From contig VZRG01001964.1 of assembly GCA_013397435.1 (NCBI GenBank), positions 62,352 to 126,351 of the forward strand: a stretch of 64,000 nt of DNA, read 5' to 3'. The notes under the pieces are model-generated. The model saw only the letters and a program-made list of their open reading frames with translations, had not been told where the DNA came from and did not search any database. Positions 25,974 through 38,502 of the stretch are shown here, one piece after another. This DNA is from Erythrocercus mccallii. Lineage: Eukaryota; Chordata; Aves; Passeriformes; Dicruridae. Numbering within the stretch: the stretch's first letter is position 1; every line of letters starts with the position of its first letter. Made by a program: the position numbers and the translations under genes.

Positions 25974-28900
25974 AAATGAAACCTTCTGGTGCCTGACATC
26001 TGATGATACGAAGAGAAGCTTTGACTAAACAAAAATAAAAGCTCTGAATTTGTATTATGTAGCACTTCAAATGTTTTTTGGTTTCCTTAATTTTAAGCAA
26101 ATAAACAAACATCACAAAAATAATGTGAAATATCTTCTGGCATGTCCAGTTTTACTCTGGGCCAGCATTTTTTATTGGTGAAATTTACCAACACAGCTTC
26201 TTGAAACAACATAAATCATTAGAATTACTGGTGGATTAAACAGGATTTACTTATCCTTAATTGCACAAATACCATGTGATCTCAATGAAAACTTTAATCC
26301 TAAGACTTCAAACTTTGATGCTTGAAATTATCTGAATTGTGTAGAATGGGGTTACTTCTAAAATTTTACTTCTACATGGAAATTATTCGTTTATGGAAAT
26401 CAGACAAAATGGCAGGCAGGAGACCCTGGCTGACTGCAGTCAGAAATCTGAGCCCTTTGAGGAGGACCACTTGAATCTCAGTCTTTTGCTTTCTTGAATC
26501 CCTGGTGTCATTTTTGGAGTCCTGTGCAGCCTCTGTAGCACAGAAAATTCATTGCTGCTAACCTGGGCACTGAGGACATGGCCAGCAAGAACCAGCTGCT
26601 GCACAGCTGGCCAGACTTCTCCTCCTCCAGACCTTCTTTAACTTAGGGGTCATTTGGGAGCATTAAGGGTGATGGTAAGGAAGAAGACAGGGAAAATGCG
26701 ATTCTCTATATGAAGCTTTTCTAAGTTAGTATAATTAGATGGAACATAACTAAGCCTGAGGCTGATTTATATTAATGTGATGCTCATGTGAAATATGCCT
26801 TGAGTTAGGATGTGCAAAGACAGCAGTAAGCAGATCCCAAAATACAAACCCTAGTCTGCAGTACTGTAACAGATAAAACATTGCATTAGGCTCCCACACA
26901 AAGCACTCTGGTTTAGACCAGGTTGATTGAATTGAATTAAACTGAGCTAAATTGCATTTTGAAAACAAATCATGCTTTCACACACTGCAGTTTGACTCTT
27001 AAAACATAAAGAAATTAATCTGTATTTTGAGAAAATAATGTGGGCTTTGCTGAGCTAATTCTGTGCACAGATTACACTGTACATATTTTACAAACCATTG
27101 ATGGGAATTCAGAGCCCGCAGAGCTTTCTGTATTGAATCTCTATCTGATATTAGCACAAGATCTGTCCAACTCTCACAGCAGCAAGAAGGGCCCTGGTCT
27201 CAAGGAGACCTGGAGGGATGGAGTGTGAAAGAGTAATATCTTTAACCTTAGGGTACCAGAGATGGATCTAATAGCCCCAGTGCTTGTGCTAGCTTCAGAC
27301 CTTAAATCATCCTTTTCAGTTGATATATAAGGCCACATTTTCTACTGTCCTCTGGCTGCTTTGAACTGATACTGTAAGGCAACAAGCCATAAGCTGAAGT
27401 TGTCTCACTGATTAAACCTAATTTATAGTTGTTTTTCCACTGCAAGAAAGACACATATCTGAACCATGATTTACAAAGACTGATAGAAGAATATCACAAC
27501 ATTATCAACCTTTAATGATGATGGAAACAGTAAGCTCTCTCATAAGCATTTTCCTTAGACATAGAAATAGAAAAGTTCAGGTCCAATAGTTACCCCTCTA
27601 TGGACTGGGTATCTTGTGTACATAAAATATTTGGCAAAGGTATGGTTCTCTGATACTGCATTTTGTTCACCACAACAACTAAAACCTGGAAATAGAGGGT
27701 GGGGGCAAAACATTTATCTCTTCCTTATCTTCCTGGCATATTCTAAGGAAAGCAGCTCTGCATTTTCAGGGCTATCCTACATGTTAAAAAACTTCTAAAC
27801 AAGACTCTAAATCAATAACAACTCTCAAAAATATTTTTCCCAGGCAAGTAATTGAATCTTCTCTAAAATATTGGCAACACCAGAGATTGTCCACAGGGCC
27901 AGGTTAGACCTGCCAATTCCCTTTTTCTCTGATACAGTATGCACTTATCTTGTCCTTCTGTTTACACCTCTGTTTGGGAAAAGAGATGCTCCTGGCGTTG
28001 CTTTAGATTCTATTTTAAACGGTAGATGAGGTCATAATGTCAGACTGTAAATCTACTAAGATAACATTATTAAATGTTTTTTAGCCAAGCACTTCCATCT
28101 CACCAGTGACAGACCCTCTCTTGCAGAACCAGTGGGCCTTTTGCCCACTGTGACATCCTTTAAATTCTGGGGGAAATCTGCTGGATAAGAATACAGTTTT
28201 AATCAGCTGAGCCAGATTCTGTTGTACCTGGCATTTCCTAAGGCTGTCAAAAGGACTGGTTACACCCTTCTTCCCTTACCCCTGGATGCTGTGTTTCACA
28301 GCCCTGGGGAGCTTTGGGAGTTGATTGCAAATGAAATAGAAGTTCAGCAAGTTAAAAGTATCCCAAACACTATATGGCTTCAGAGGTGGCAGAAGACAAT
28401 GAAAGTTTATCTTTACTGTGTGGCTCTTCTGTGCATAAGGAATCTTTTTGTCAGGGAAACTCATCAGTTCCTGAGATGCTGCAAAGTAAAAAGTACTTCA
28501 GATATGTCCTTTTCGTTAGCATTGCTCACTAAAATCCTGAAAACCCTGTTTGTTCTTATGTTACTTGTCCCATTGCATGGCTTTAAGCAAATACTCCATC
28601 CCCTTGATTGCAAGACAACAGAAATGGCCAAAAATGGCCAAGAGGCACAATGGAGTCTCCTGCTCCTCTGACCACAAAAATAAATCAATGCATCTGGAGA
28701 CAGCATGCCACAAGTAAGTCTTCTGCTTCATTTGTAAGGTTTGCCTGTGACTATTAAGATTCTCTCTCTGATATTTGTATACTGGCTCAATTCTCTTTTT
28801 AATCTGATGCATTTTCTAGAAAGGTATTATTGTATTTAAAAAACTGTATTACAGCTCTTCTCCTCTGAAATAAGACATTAGCTTGTGGTACCAATAAGAC

Positions 28901-31461
28901 TTTGTGGGAAAAGGATAAGGGAATAACGTCACACTTAGAAGAAACATCATAAAATACCCATACTTGCAACTTATGTCTACATTGGCTCATCATGGATGAT
29001 ATTTTTTATCTGCAACATTTGCTTCAATCCATGCAGCTGATGAGGCCAGGTCTTGTTATGAACATGGCATGTTCATCCACAGGTATTGCTAGTTTCCCTT
29101 TGCAGGGAACAGGGAGGCTGGCATTCCTAATTGTATCTTATTGACAGAAAAGATTCACAGGGGATGACAGCCAATTACCAAACCCATGGTAACAAACCCA
29201 TGGTACCAAAGCCATGCTTGTTCTGGAAAAACAAAGAGAGGAATCATAAATGGCATATAATGGAGAGAAACTATCAAGCTTTCCTGGCTGAAAACTTTAA
29301 TGAATTTTGCATGTTGCAGTGCAAAGGAGAAAGCAGTGCAATATGCTTTGTATTTAGAAAGGAGGCTTCAATTACTTGTTTAATGCAGTATCCTCTTTTA
29401 CTGCAAAATTACCTGAATGTTTTCTCTCATGGTTTCCAGCTTTTTGCATCATTGATACTGCTTCAAAATACTTTTTTTTTCCTTTTTTTTCTCAAGGAGC
29501 TCCCAGTTCTAAAAAGACAGCATCTCTGGAAGATCAGTGCAGAATGAAAGTTGAGGGACTGTGAGAGCTGCGCAAGAATCAATCTTAGTCACGAAAACAT
29601 ATGGATGTGAGGTAGGGTAGACGTTATTTTGCCAGTGGCTGGAGAACACAAATGCAAAACAACTGTCCAGCTTGTCAGAATTACCACGCATGAATATCCA
29701 TGAGTGGATATTTATTATAAAATATTGCTATATTTAGGGTTGCCAATCCCAGTAGTAAGACTTCAGAAAATGTTGTGTTTTGAAACAATACTGATGATGT
29801 TTGCTATTATGTAGCCCACTGCTCTATCAAGCATAGCTAGCAGATATTTTGACAGGTCTTATGGACGTAAGAAAGAGATCAAGGTGCAAACAGGTGTGTG
29901 GTGCTCTGTCAATTCATAGTTATTCAGAATGCACTTTGACTTTCATAGGAACATGAATGCAGACATCAACCTGCTCACAAAAACAATTTCAAGTGGTACT
30001 TATGGCAAATACTCTAGATTCCATGATTCTACCCAAATGGGTCAATTTAGAGCAAAGTTTGTTTTTTAAGTGTGAGAAGTGTTCCCCAGGTCTTCCCTGC
30101 GTGAACATTAATATTTTTCATTTGACATAATTTTTTATTTGGTATTTTAGTGTCTTATTACAAAAGTCAGAACTAGAGTGGTTTAATTTTCACTGGTTCT
30201 TGGCTTTCTGTGAAGTAAAAACAGTACCCTTTGTTTTGCACAAAATTTCGAAGGTTAAGTTATTCAGGTTCGGGTATGGGTTATTCAGGTAGGGTATGGT
30301 AAAATCAGTTTTTCCTAGATTTAGTGGCAACAGAATTCTCTGACTTGGAAAAAGTATTCAATGCACAAGAAACACTGCTAGTGAAGAGTCCAACAGGGAC
30401 TGCAGGAATAACAACATGGCTTTGACTGATAGCTACGTATGTCCTTGTGACCACTTCTGTTATTCCAGTACAGCTCTCAACTAGAGTGCAAAAGCTTCAG
30501 GATTCAGGGCCCTTTCTGCTTAAGCATTAGTAGGTGACTTTGTATAACAGGGCTGGGACCCCTGTGTGATATCAGAGTACAAACCTACATTTACCTGTTA
30601 GCCTCATTTGAGGAAGTTTTAATGGTGCTGGGTAGAGATCTAGGACGATCCCAGGACAAGTCTCCCCAGCACTTCACTATATCTGCTGGAAACAGAGGTG
30701 TGTGGGTTTGCACAGTCTGCATGCGGCTTGGTCCAGTCATTTTGCAGCAGGAGAAGCCCCTGGTTTGGAAGACAAAGATTGAAAGTGAAGGACAAGCAAT
30801 GGCATTGCATGTCTAGAAAAAGCAACTATTTTATCTTTGCAGGAAGAGCCTAGGGAGAGGTGAAAAGAGCAAGACAAATCTGATGAGCAGAGGAACTGTG
30901 AGAGCAGGCAAGGAGAATGAGAGATAGCACACAGACAGTTTGAGAAGGAGACAAGGTGCAGATAAGGAGCTGTATCTATCTAATAGATATTCTTACCTTA
31001 ATTCTAATGGAAATTCTATCTGCCAGAGCATGTCAGTGGAAACCTAATCCACTTCTAAGGAATACACAGCCTTGTTCAAAGCAGAATTCAGACAATGACA
31101 AGGTCATTTTCCTCTCATCTACTCTAATGCACAGCCCAGCACCTTCCTTCTCCCCTCACTTCCCCTTCCTTGCACAAGCTGAGAAAGGAGAGGAGAAGCT
31201 GAATGACAAGTAACATTTCTACAACACCCAGCATAAATCAGGGATGGCTCTCCTGCTGCTGAGGAGAGTTTAACTTTGCTTTTTGGAAGAGTAGTTACTC
31301 TGTTGTTTGTTTGGGGCTCTACAGGTGACCAAGGAGTTGCACTGAACAAATAGTTGCTGGAAATGCAAAGTTTAAAGAACTGGCACATGAAGAACCCTTT
31401 CCTGTCTTCTGAATGGAAAGAATATATTACAACCTGGTCTCAATTCACTGCTAACCCTACT
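25974..31461. other. no gene recognised; AT-rich DNA
   Basis: The longest frames are 149 (28222-28671, plus) and 138 codons (29131-29547, plus), without recognisable domains and with opposing minus-strand frames over the same bases. No repeat ends were clear apart from the small tandem at 30260-30300. Confidence 0.55.
30260..30300. repeat. imperfect 2 x ~20-bp tandem repeat
   Basis: TTATTCAGGTTCGGGTATGG (30260-30279) is followed, after one G, by TTATTCAGGTAGGGTATGGT (30281-30300). The units differ by a small indel and one base. Likely a local replication-slippage duplication. Confidence 0.85.
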
Positions 31462-31519
31462 TAAAGGGTGGACCAGACAACCTTCTGCAGTACCTTCAAA
31501 CTCAATAACACTGTGATCT
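31462..31519 (+). mobile_element. short CR1 LINE 3' end
   Basis: AAAGGGTGGACCAGACAACC followed by AGTACCTTCAAACTCAATAA and CACTGTGATCTC follows the CR1 3'-terminal pattern (GGTTGGACTAGATGATC…CCTTCCAACC…ATTCTGTGATTC) with many changes. Only the last 60 bp or so is recognisable. Confidence 0.6.
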
Positions 31520-32355
31520 CCTTAGCTATATGAGATAGATAAACAGATATATGCACATATGCATGTGGACAGATATATACCTGAAGTTCTTTGCCTAGAA
31601 AATTAGACCACACATAGGAAGACCAAGCACATGAACAAACAATTTCTCTGTGCCTTAACTTTCCTGCCTCACAAATCAAATCTTAAGCAACAGTGGCAGC
31701 ATTAATCTTAAATCTTAAGCAACATTTCCCAGCATATCTGATCAACTCACAGAATCTGGAAGAAATGTATGTCTTCATTTATTTCATCAGTTTTATAGAA
31801 TTTACATATTTCCTAGATTTTTTGCAAGTTTGTTTCTTCTCATCTTCTTCCACAGGGCTAGAACCTTTCAAAAAAAGTGACCCAATGATCAGCTGTGCTG
31901 CTAAAACAGGCACCTCTAATCGAAGGAGGTATTTACTTACATGCTCACAAGAAGCAGGTGGATTCACCTCCAGTTGCATCCAATGATCAAACACAATGGC
32001 TTATGTTTTCAAGGGACTTGAGACTGACACTAACTGTTGTGACACATATCCCAGGTGTCTACCATAGCAACATGCAGAGTTTCCTGGAACTGGTTTATAG
32101 TCTATTCCAGGAGACCCTGCTTTTTTTCTCGGTGTCAGAAAGAAAAGTAATTTGAGCCTACCACTCTCATGACTGAAGTTCTCATTGCATAGGTTTCACT
32201 TCTTTCCTTTCTCCCTGAGGGCCAACACTCAGCTTTGTCAGATAAATGGTTCTTGATTATTTGTGGAACATTTCTGCAGCAGGACAAAAAGTCTGCCACT
32301 GATAAAGACTAGCATTTTCAAAGCAGGAAAAGAATCTTAATCTTAAACAGCTGTG
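31520..32355. other. no gene recognised
   Basis: Frames under 100 codons (31693-31986 plus) with an opposing minus frame. No domain or repeat was recognised. Confidence 0.5.
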
Positions 32356-33086
32356 TGTCTCAGTTTGGAAACACAGGTGTCTGCCAGGGAAAGCCAGAGC
32401 CTCCCTTGGAATGGAGAATGTAAACCCCCTCCCTCCAAATTATTATAATTTTGAAATTAAGTGGCTTTCAGGCAAAGATATGGGAATAGGAATAACAGTT
32501 CTTTACCAGGAATATTAAAAATAAAAATGTAGTAGTACAAAAAAAGCAAACAAACAAAAAAGAAAACACTGATGGAGTCATAATACAACCTGACACCCTC
32601 TTGGTCAGGGTGTTGGTAGCAGTCCAATAAAGTCCTCCTGGAGTGACAGATGTGGTTCTGGTGGAGCAGAGATGATCTTGTAGAAGGGTGTGGTTTTCTT
32701 CTGAAGATCCAGTGGAAAACAGGCTGCCCTGGAGTTCCAGCTCTCAGTTTTTATCCAGGTAGGAATGCTTGGCTCCTCTCACTGGGTGGAGCATCTCACA
32801 GTGGGATGATGTAATTTTATCAGTCATGCAGTGAGCCTTAATGGCCCATTAACAGAAGATATCCCCCAGAGGGAGGATGGGTCGTGGAAGAGATAAAAAA
32901 CACTGCCCCACCTGGCTTTAACAGCTGGCCCATTAGCAAAAGTCACTTGTCCCCTCCTGCGTCCGGAATCACCAGGAATGGGTCATAGAAGAGATAAAGA
33001 GAAACCTCCCCAACCGGTTTCAACAGATGGCGATAGAATACATACTTCTGGTTACATCTTCCATTGCAACCCAAGACACTGTGACA
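32356..33086 (-). mobile_element. solo LTR of an avian ERV, 731 bp (family A, copy 1)
   Basis: The minus strand starts TGTCACAGTGTCTTGGGTTG (from 33086) and ends CTGAGACA at 32356. It matches the LTR at 37954-38497 over most of its length. Shared blocks on the plus strand include TACAACCTGACACCCT, GGGTGGAGCATCTCACA or GGGCGGAGCATCTCACA, TGGCCCATTAA and CACTGCCCCACCTGG. A TATA-like GATAAAAAC is at plus 32747-32755. No exact target duplication is seen (TGTG against AGTG, one mismatch). It is longer than copy 1's relative because part of U3 is duplicated. No internal genes adjoin it. Confidence 0.82.
32875..33028. repeat. duplicated ~50-bp block inside the LTR's U3
   Basis: Block 1 (about 32876-32923) runs from GATGGGTCGTGGAAGAGATA to GGCTTTAACAG. 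Block 2 (about 32977-33026) runs from AATGGGTCATAGAAGAGATA to CCGGTTTCAACAG. The blocks share the GGGTC-AGAAGAGATAAA core and the CC-CCCC-ACC-GG-TT-AACAG tail. Direct repeats in U3 often represent enhancer duplications in retroviral LTRs. That function is not shown here. Confidence 0.7.
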
Positions 33087-36000
33087 AGTGAAGGCTCTGC
33101 TATTTCCTTTTCTTCTAGATTCATATTCATATCTAGATTGTTGCATTTGTTCTTTCCTTAGCTTTACTGTAAGTATACTTATATGGATCTTCATATCTTG
33201 CTAAACCTGACCTTGCTGTGCTGAATTATCTTCTTGTTTGGCTTTGGACCTGCCTTGTCACTACAATTGCTGAGCTGGAGGATGAGCCTGCTTACCCTCA
33301 CTACACTTGTTCTCCTTGCTTTGCTTCACTACTGGGAGGCTGTGATCTTGCTGTGAGGCCACTGTCCCTTCTGCCCTGCTCCCACCACTCCTGGCTCCCC
33401 CTCTCTTCAAGAGCAACCTGCTCCTGCTGAACATGGATTACGCTCAAAGTGCAGAGATGGCCCTGTGACAGACTGACAAATACTCAAAATGTGTGTGGTC
33501 AGAATGAAGCATGTTTGGTCAAGCAGTTTGCAGTGAACAAGACAATGCATTGTAGCCCTGTAGCAACAGTGTGGCTCTGTCCTGCCACAGCCCAGCAGGG
33601 GTTTAGAGTATCAGATACTGCACTCTCTCCCCCTGAAAATCTTTGAACTCCTTATTTGTCTGGAGCATAGCTACAACCATTTATTAGTCACATATGGCCA
33701 TAGATCATTAATGCACAACCTGATTACATCAGCTGCTTCCCTTTGCTAAAATGACCTCCAGGATCAAGCTCAGCTTGACAGATGCAGAAGTACTAACCAC
33801 AGTGATGAAAGAGCACTTGGTCCTGGCAATTTGAGTGTGGGGAGAAGGAGAGGGTATTACACATTTTTTTTAGATTATTAATAAGAAGTCACAGATCTGT
33901 AACCATCATGTTAATGGACAGATCCATCTGTCTTGTTAGGGAGTCTGCTACTGAAAGAGTTGTTGCCAACAGCTCAGGGAAGTGAGGTGGGAATGCTTTG
34001 CAGTTTTCACAGTAATCCTCTAATACCAGCCTCAATGTGGGTTCAAGGAAGCCTACCCCACAGTGTAGTCTGAAGCACTGATGTACCCACTGAAGCCTTA
34101 CAGCCCAATTATTGTGTGACTAATATAGTTTTGACAAGGATACAGGTGTGCCTACATTTTTTGATAGTCTAGTAGGAGGCTAAAAAGTACTAAGTGTCTG
34201 AAAAATCCCTATAAATTTACAGGCCTCTAGAGGATGATCTTACTTCTCTGAGTGCTGCCATGTTAAGACTGGGTTATTTTTATGGCTCCATTTTATCTAG
34301 AGACATCCCACGTGTGGTATTTGGGGTTAATGGTGGGTTTCATCCAGGCATCCTCAAGATGCTCCATTCTATGACCCTGTGGCGGCATGCCATGGTTGAA
34401 TGAAGAGACCTAGGGTGTTCCTGAGGGTAGCTGTGCCACATCTGCCCTCATTGCTGGAACAGCAGCTGGAACTGCAGCTGCCTGGGCAACCTGCAGGTGT
34501 CACGGGGAACACTGAAAACTGCTGAAGCAGGGATTGAAGGGCTGGTAGAAGTCCTGGCTTACCTCAGTCAAAGCCCTATTGGCTTATTGAAAAAGAGCAG
34601 AAGAGAAATAATGAAGACCTATCCTTTGCAATTTGATAATCACAGAATGCTCCAGATGGGTTTTTGCAGAGACTCTGGATCTCTCTGATGGCATGCAGAG
34701 AGCTGATAGCCTGTTGTGCCTTATAATCTGTGGTATCCAGAGCAGAGCTCTCTCTAAAGAAGTATGTGTGAATAGTGTGGCATCAACCTGACCTAGTCAC
34801 TCAGAACACTGACTGCAGTAATTTGCACTTATGACTCTGTGTCAGTGTTAAAAGACTAAATTTGAAAGTATCAGTACTTCTATCTTTTACTATTCCTCTC
34901 CTCAATGATTATTTTCATGCTCATACAAACAGTTAGCATGGAGGTCAGAGAGATCATTTCCATAACTCATTTTTCATACAGCTTTTGCCCTATATCTTAA
35001 CTCAAGGCACTCCAGATCACACAATATTCTCCATGAGAAAGTACTGATATTTGCCATAAACCAGAAATCCCTGCTTTCCTTTTATAGTAACTGTCCACAC
35101 AGTCATAATGAAAGATACCGTTATCACAGCGTCTTCCTTGCTTCCTCCTCTTCCATCCATCTCTGAGTCCTCTTCTAGGTGAGTGAGCCCTGTGAGTGAG
35201 CCTTGGGGAATTCACTAGCTCCAAAAGGAACAGACTGGATATGGGCTGTGTCCCCATGGAGGGTGGTACTCACCCCACTGACAAATACAGTTCTGAATGA
35301 AGCAACTTGGAGCTGCTCTCACTCACAGCACTTTGCAGCCAGCACAGCAGCATGTGGGAGCTGGGTGCTCTGTTCAAGCTCGTCATGATCTCTTTCTCTG
35401 AATATTCCTGTGTACAAGGAAGATTCAGGGACATGGCTCCATCTGCATGAGGAGACATCATTTTCTTTTCAAGAGGTCACATTGCTATAGTGGTGAAAAA
35501 AGCTGGGTGCTGAGCCAAGAACTTGCCTGTCAATCTCCTTTGAAAAGCAAGATAGCAGGCTGCTTGTTTCAGCTCTCTGCTTCACTCAGGAAAGTCTCAT
35601 ATTCCTCTGAGAGCGATTACCTTAGCTAATAAGAAGAGAAACATGACCATAATTAATAGAAATCATTACCTAGAAAAAGACCCAAAGAGTGAGCCATGCC
35701 AACAACTTATAACTTAGAAGACTCATCAACACTTAATTAACAATGGAGGCATTGCAAAATTAAGTATATTTACAGCTGCAAGAGGCAGTGTCAGTGCAAA
35801 GCTGGACCTATCTGAATTCACTTTTACTTCTAGTGGGAGTGTTGTAATGTTTCATGGAAGAGATTTGAATTAAACCAACTCAAAGCTTGACCCAATCCCA
35901 TACCTTTAATTATACTATATAAATACATATGAAAGGTGCACTTAAGATACTATGTTCTGTTGTTATGGCAACTGATATTTTAAAAAGGGATGATGAGAAA

Positions 36001-36411
36001 TAAGGAAAGGCAAGCTATATGCAAACAAACGCATCGTGTTGTTATAGCAACCTTTTAATTTCAAAGAGGTTAGGAATTGCCTGTGCGGTAAGCATTGCTG
36101 GGAACCTGCTCCCAGGTGTGGTTTAGGTGGGCCAGAGAAAATCATGTCGTATTGAAGACTGTATATTGGTTGAAGTTTAGGTCTTGGAATTATAAGGTAC
36201 CTTTTACATAAGACAATCAGTAACCTAAAGCAAAAACAATGGGTTTATCTCAGTCTTGTCAATTTACCTGGTTGCTGTTGTGTGACATTTGTAATATTTC
36301 CAAACTGGTTTGCTTTCTATGTCAGTCTTTCAGAAGCATATTTACATGCAGGATCCACACGATTTGTCTTAAAATCACGAGATTCCCTGAGAAGAAACAT
36401 GTAAATATATA
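33087..36411. other. no gene recognised
   Basis: Frames are at most 86 codons and resemble nothing known to me. GC-richer sequence at about 33260-33420 and 34430-34500 has no repeat assignment. Confidence 0.55.
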
Positions 36412-36560
36412 TTCCTGGAAGGGTTTAAGGCCAGGTTGAATGCAGCTTTGAGCAATCTGGTCTAGAGGAAGGTGTCCCTTCCCTATGGCAGGGAAATTGC
36501 AACTAGAGCATCTTTAAAGGTCCATTCAACCCAAATAATTCTATAAGTCTATGGTTCTAT
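36412..36560 (+). mobile_element. CR1 LINE 3' end, ~150 bp
   Basis: GGAAGGGTTTAAGGCCAGG, GAGCAATCTGGTCTAGAGGA, AGGTGTCCCTTCCCTATGGC and the terminal TTCTATAAGTCTATGGTTCT follow the avian CR1 3' end in order. It is heavily 5'-truncated and moderately diverged. Confidence 0.9.
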
Positions 36561-37740
36561 TTTATGTGTATATATATGTATGCCTGTCTTCCTCAATCTT
36601 GTTTTAACTACTTCCAAGTGCCAATCAGTTTATGTCACCTCTTCCCTCCTTATTGTCTTACACCTCTCCTGGCTGTTTCTTTTTACCCTCCATTCTCCCA
36701 GGATCATACTCAAACTGAGATAACAGGCAATTTCTCACCTGGGAGGAGTGAAGCTAAATTTACAGGAATCTTGAATTCCAAAGGGCTATGGCACATCCAG
36801 TAACAGTTGTAGCTTCTTTGCTGATTTCGCTAGTGATAAAACAGAAGGGAGGAAATGCAGTCTTGAGGAGATATATTGTGTGAGAATGGAACCAAGCCAG
36901 TAATTGTACTTAAATATATAATGAGATTTCAGACACTGTGTATGAGAATGCTCTGAAATCACCCCATTAACTATGAAGTGATTAAAAAAAGAATTCTTGC
37001 AGTACACTACTCAGCCACAAGCCACAGGACCAGTACTGCAACCAAGAATAACTTCATCATCCTGTAAAGTTGCTATGAGAGGAAGAGAGGAAAATTAGGA
37101 CTCAGGGCCTTCTCTTGCTTCACACACCTGCTGGGCACAGATGTGTTGGGAGAGAAGGGAGCATGGGAGGCTGTTGCTTCCCATTCACTCCGTCCAGTTC
37201 ACCAGAGGTACTTGCAGGAGGTTTATGACCGGGTCAGAGCCAAGCAATACCCTCTTTTTTATTTTTGCTTTTCGCTGGACAACAGATGTTTCTGCCTCCT
37301 ATTGACATAGCAGGAAACTGGTTATTCTTATGCAAATAGGAGCTTGCCTCAAAGCTGCAGCCTGTTTTCTTGCTGTTGGCAATGGTGAGTGATTTTCAAC
37401 TTTCTGAGGGAGATCACAGCTGGTGAGGATGCATTTCAGATCTGGCCCTTCCAGGTTGGTGGGTCACTTGGAAGCAGGGGAGGAGCAGGAATATAGCACT
37501 TAACCTACCTGCCTTCTTTACAAAAAAACCAGTTAATTCTAATTCTGGAAGTCAGCAGAGGAATGTGAACATTTGCAAATTCAGCCTACATGGATGAACA
37601 AGGCCCTGCAATGCAGGGGGACAGGAATGACAGCTTATCTGCAGAGAGGGCCAAAAGATTGTGTCTATTTCACAGGCGTGTGGTGGAGCTGCAAAGCTGG
37701 GGAAGGATGCTCTGGGCTCCTGGAGGCTGGGAATTGTGTC
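36561..37740. other. no gene recognised
   Basis: Frames under 80 codons. No repeat ends were identified between the two CR1 fragments. Confidence 0.5.
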
Positions 37741-37953
37741 AATCACAGAAGCACAGAATAAGTTGAGTTGGAAGAGACCCACAAGAATCATTGAGTCCAA
37801 CTGCACAGGGCAAGCCCAAGAGTCACACCATGTGCCTGAGACCATTGTCCAAATACTTCTTGAACTCTGTTAGGCTTGATGTTGTGACCACTTCCCTGGG
37901 GAGCCTGTTCCTCTGTGTGAAGAGTATTTTTCTAATTTTGAACAGAGTGCAGC
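37741..37953 (-). mobile_element. CR1 LINE 3' fragment, interrupted by an LTR
   Basis: Plus-strand AATCACAGAAGCACAGAATA followed by GAGTTGGAAGAGACCCACAA and CATTGAGTCCAACTGC is the complement of a CR1 3' end. Landmarks continue to CTTCCCTGGGGAGCCTGTTC (about 37891) and GAGTATTTTTCTAATTTTGA. The copy then stops at the LTR that begins at 37954. CR1-like sequence could not be picked up again with confidence after 38497. Confidence 0.85.
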
Positions 37954-38497
37954 TGTGCTGGTTTGAAAGCAAAATGAGTGAGAGGCTTCAAGTCTGAAAT
38001 ACAATTTAATAAGAGGAAAAGAAAGAAGTAAAATAAAGTAAATGCAATAGTACAAAACAATCACTGACAGAGTCAAAATACAACCTGACACCCTGTTAGT
38101 TAGGATGATGGTAGCAGTGCAGATGAAAGTGGTCTTGTTAAGGCAGTGATCCCGCAGGGAGGTCTGGTGGCTCCTGTCCTCTGGGAGTCCAGTGGGTAAA
38201 AGCCCCCTGTGCTGTCCCAAATCCCAGATTATATCCAGGTGGGAATGCTCGGCTCCTCCCCCTGGGCGGAGCATCTCACAATGGGATGATGTCATTCTAT
38301 GAGTAATGCAGTGGGTCCTTGATGGCCCATTAAACAGAGATAGCTCCCAGGGGGAGTTATCTCTGTCGTGCAGCAAGGCATTGATGGGCCCATTAACAGA
38401 AGATAAGGGAAACACTGCCCCACCTGGTTTTTAACAGCCCATGAAGATGGTGCTAGAATACATACATTGGACACATCTTACATTTTAACCTAGGACA
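37954..38497 (-). mobile_element. solo LTR of an avian ERV, 544 bp (family A, copy 2)
   Basis: Minus-strand start TGTCCTAGGTTAAAATG (from 38497); plus-strand left end TGTGCTGGTTTGAAAGC. A TATA-like GATATAAT lies at plus 38229-38236 and a polyadenylation-type ATTAAA at plus 38005-38010, in the right order for a minus LTR. The flanks are GCAGC (37949-37953) and GCAAC (38498-38502), a 5-bp target duplication with one change. The 181-codon minus frame 37870-38415 lies mostly in U3 and is not a gene. It carries a strong hairpin at 38334-38366. Confidence 0.85.
38334..38366. repeat. 15-bp stem, 3-nt loop hairpin inside the LTR
   Basis: Arm 1 ACAGAGATAGCTCCC (38334-38348) and arm 2 GGGAGTTATCTCTGT (38352-38366) are complementary except for one G-T pair, with the loop AGG. 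It lies between two copies of a GGCCCATTAAACAG-like motif (about 38323-38337 and 38388-38401). LTR copy 1 lacks the perfect palindrome at the matching site, so it looks lineage-specific. Confidence 0.9.
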
Positions 38498-38502
38498 GCA
38501 AC

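Noticed and set aside
27541..27600. Possible old CR1 start (ACATAGAAATAGAAAAGTTC)
   Set aside because: Match too short and diverged, with no further CR1 landmarks downstream.
29985..30035. CR1-like terminus (AGATTCCATGATTCTACCC)
   Set aside because: Only the last dozen or so bases resemble CR1. The upstream sequence lacks the rest of the 3' end.
34630..34660. AATCACAGAATG, resembling a minus-strand CR1 terminus
   Set aside because: The following sequence does not continue as CR1.
37870..38415. 181-codon minus frame
   Set aside because: Mostly LTR U3 and R plus part of the CR1 fragment. The related LTR at 32356-33086 does not keep the frame (longest minus frame there 83 codons).
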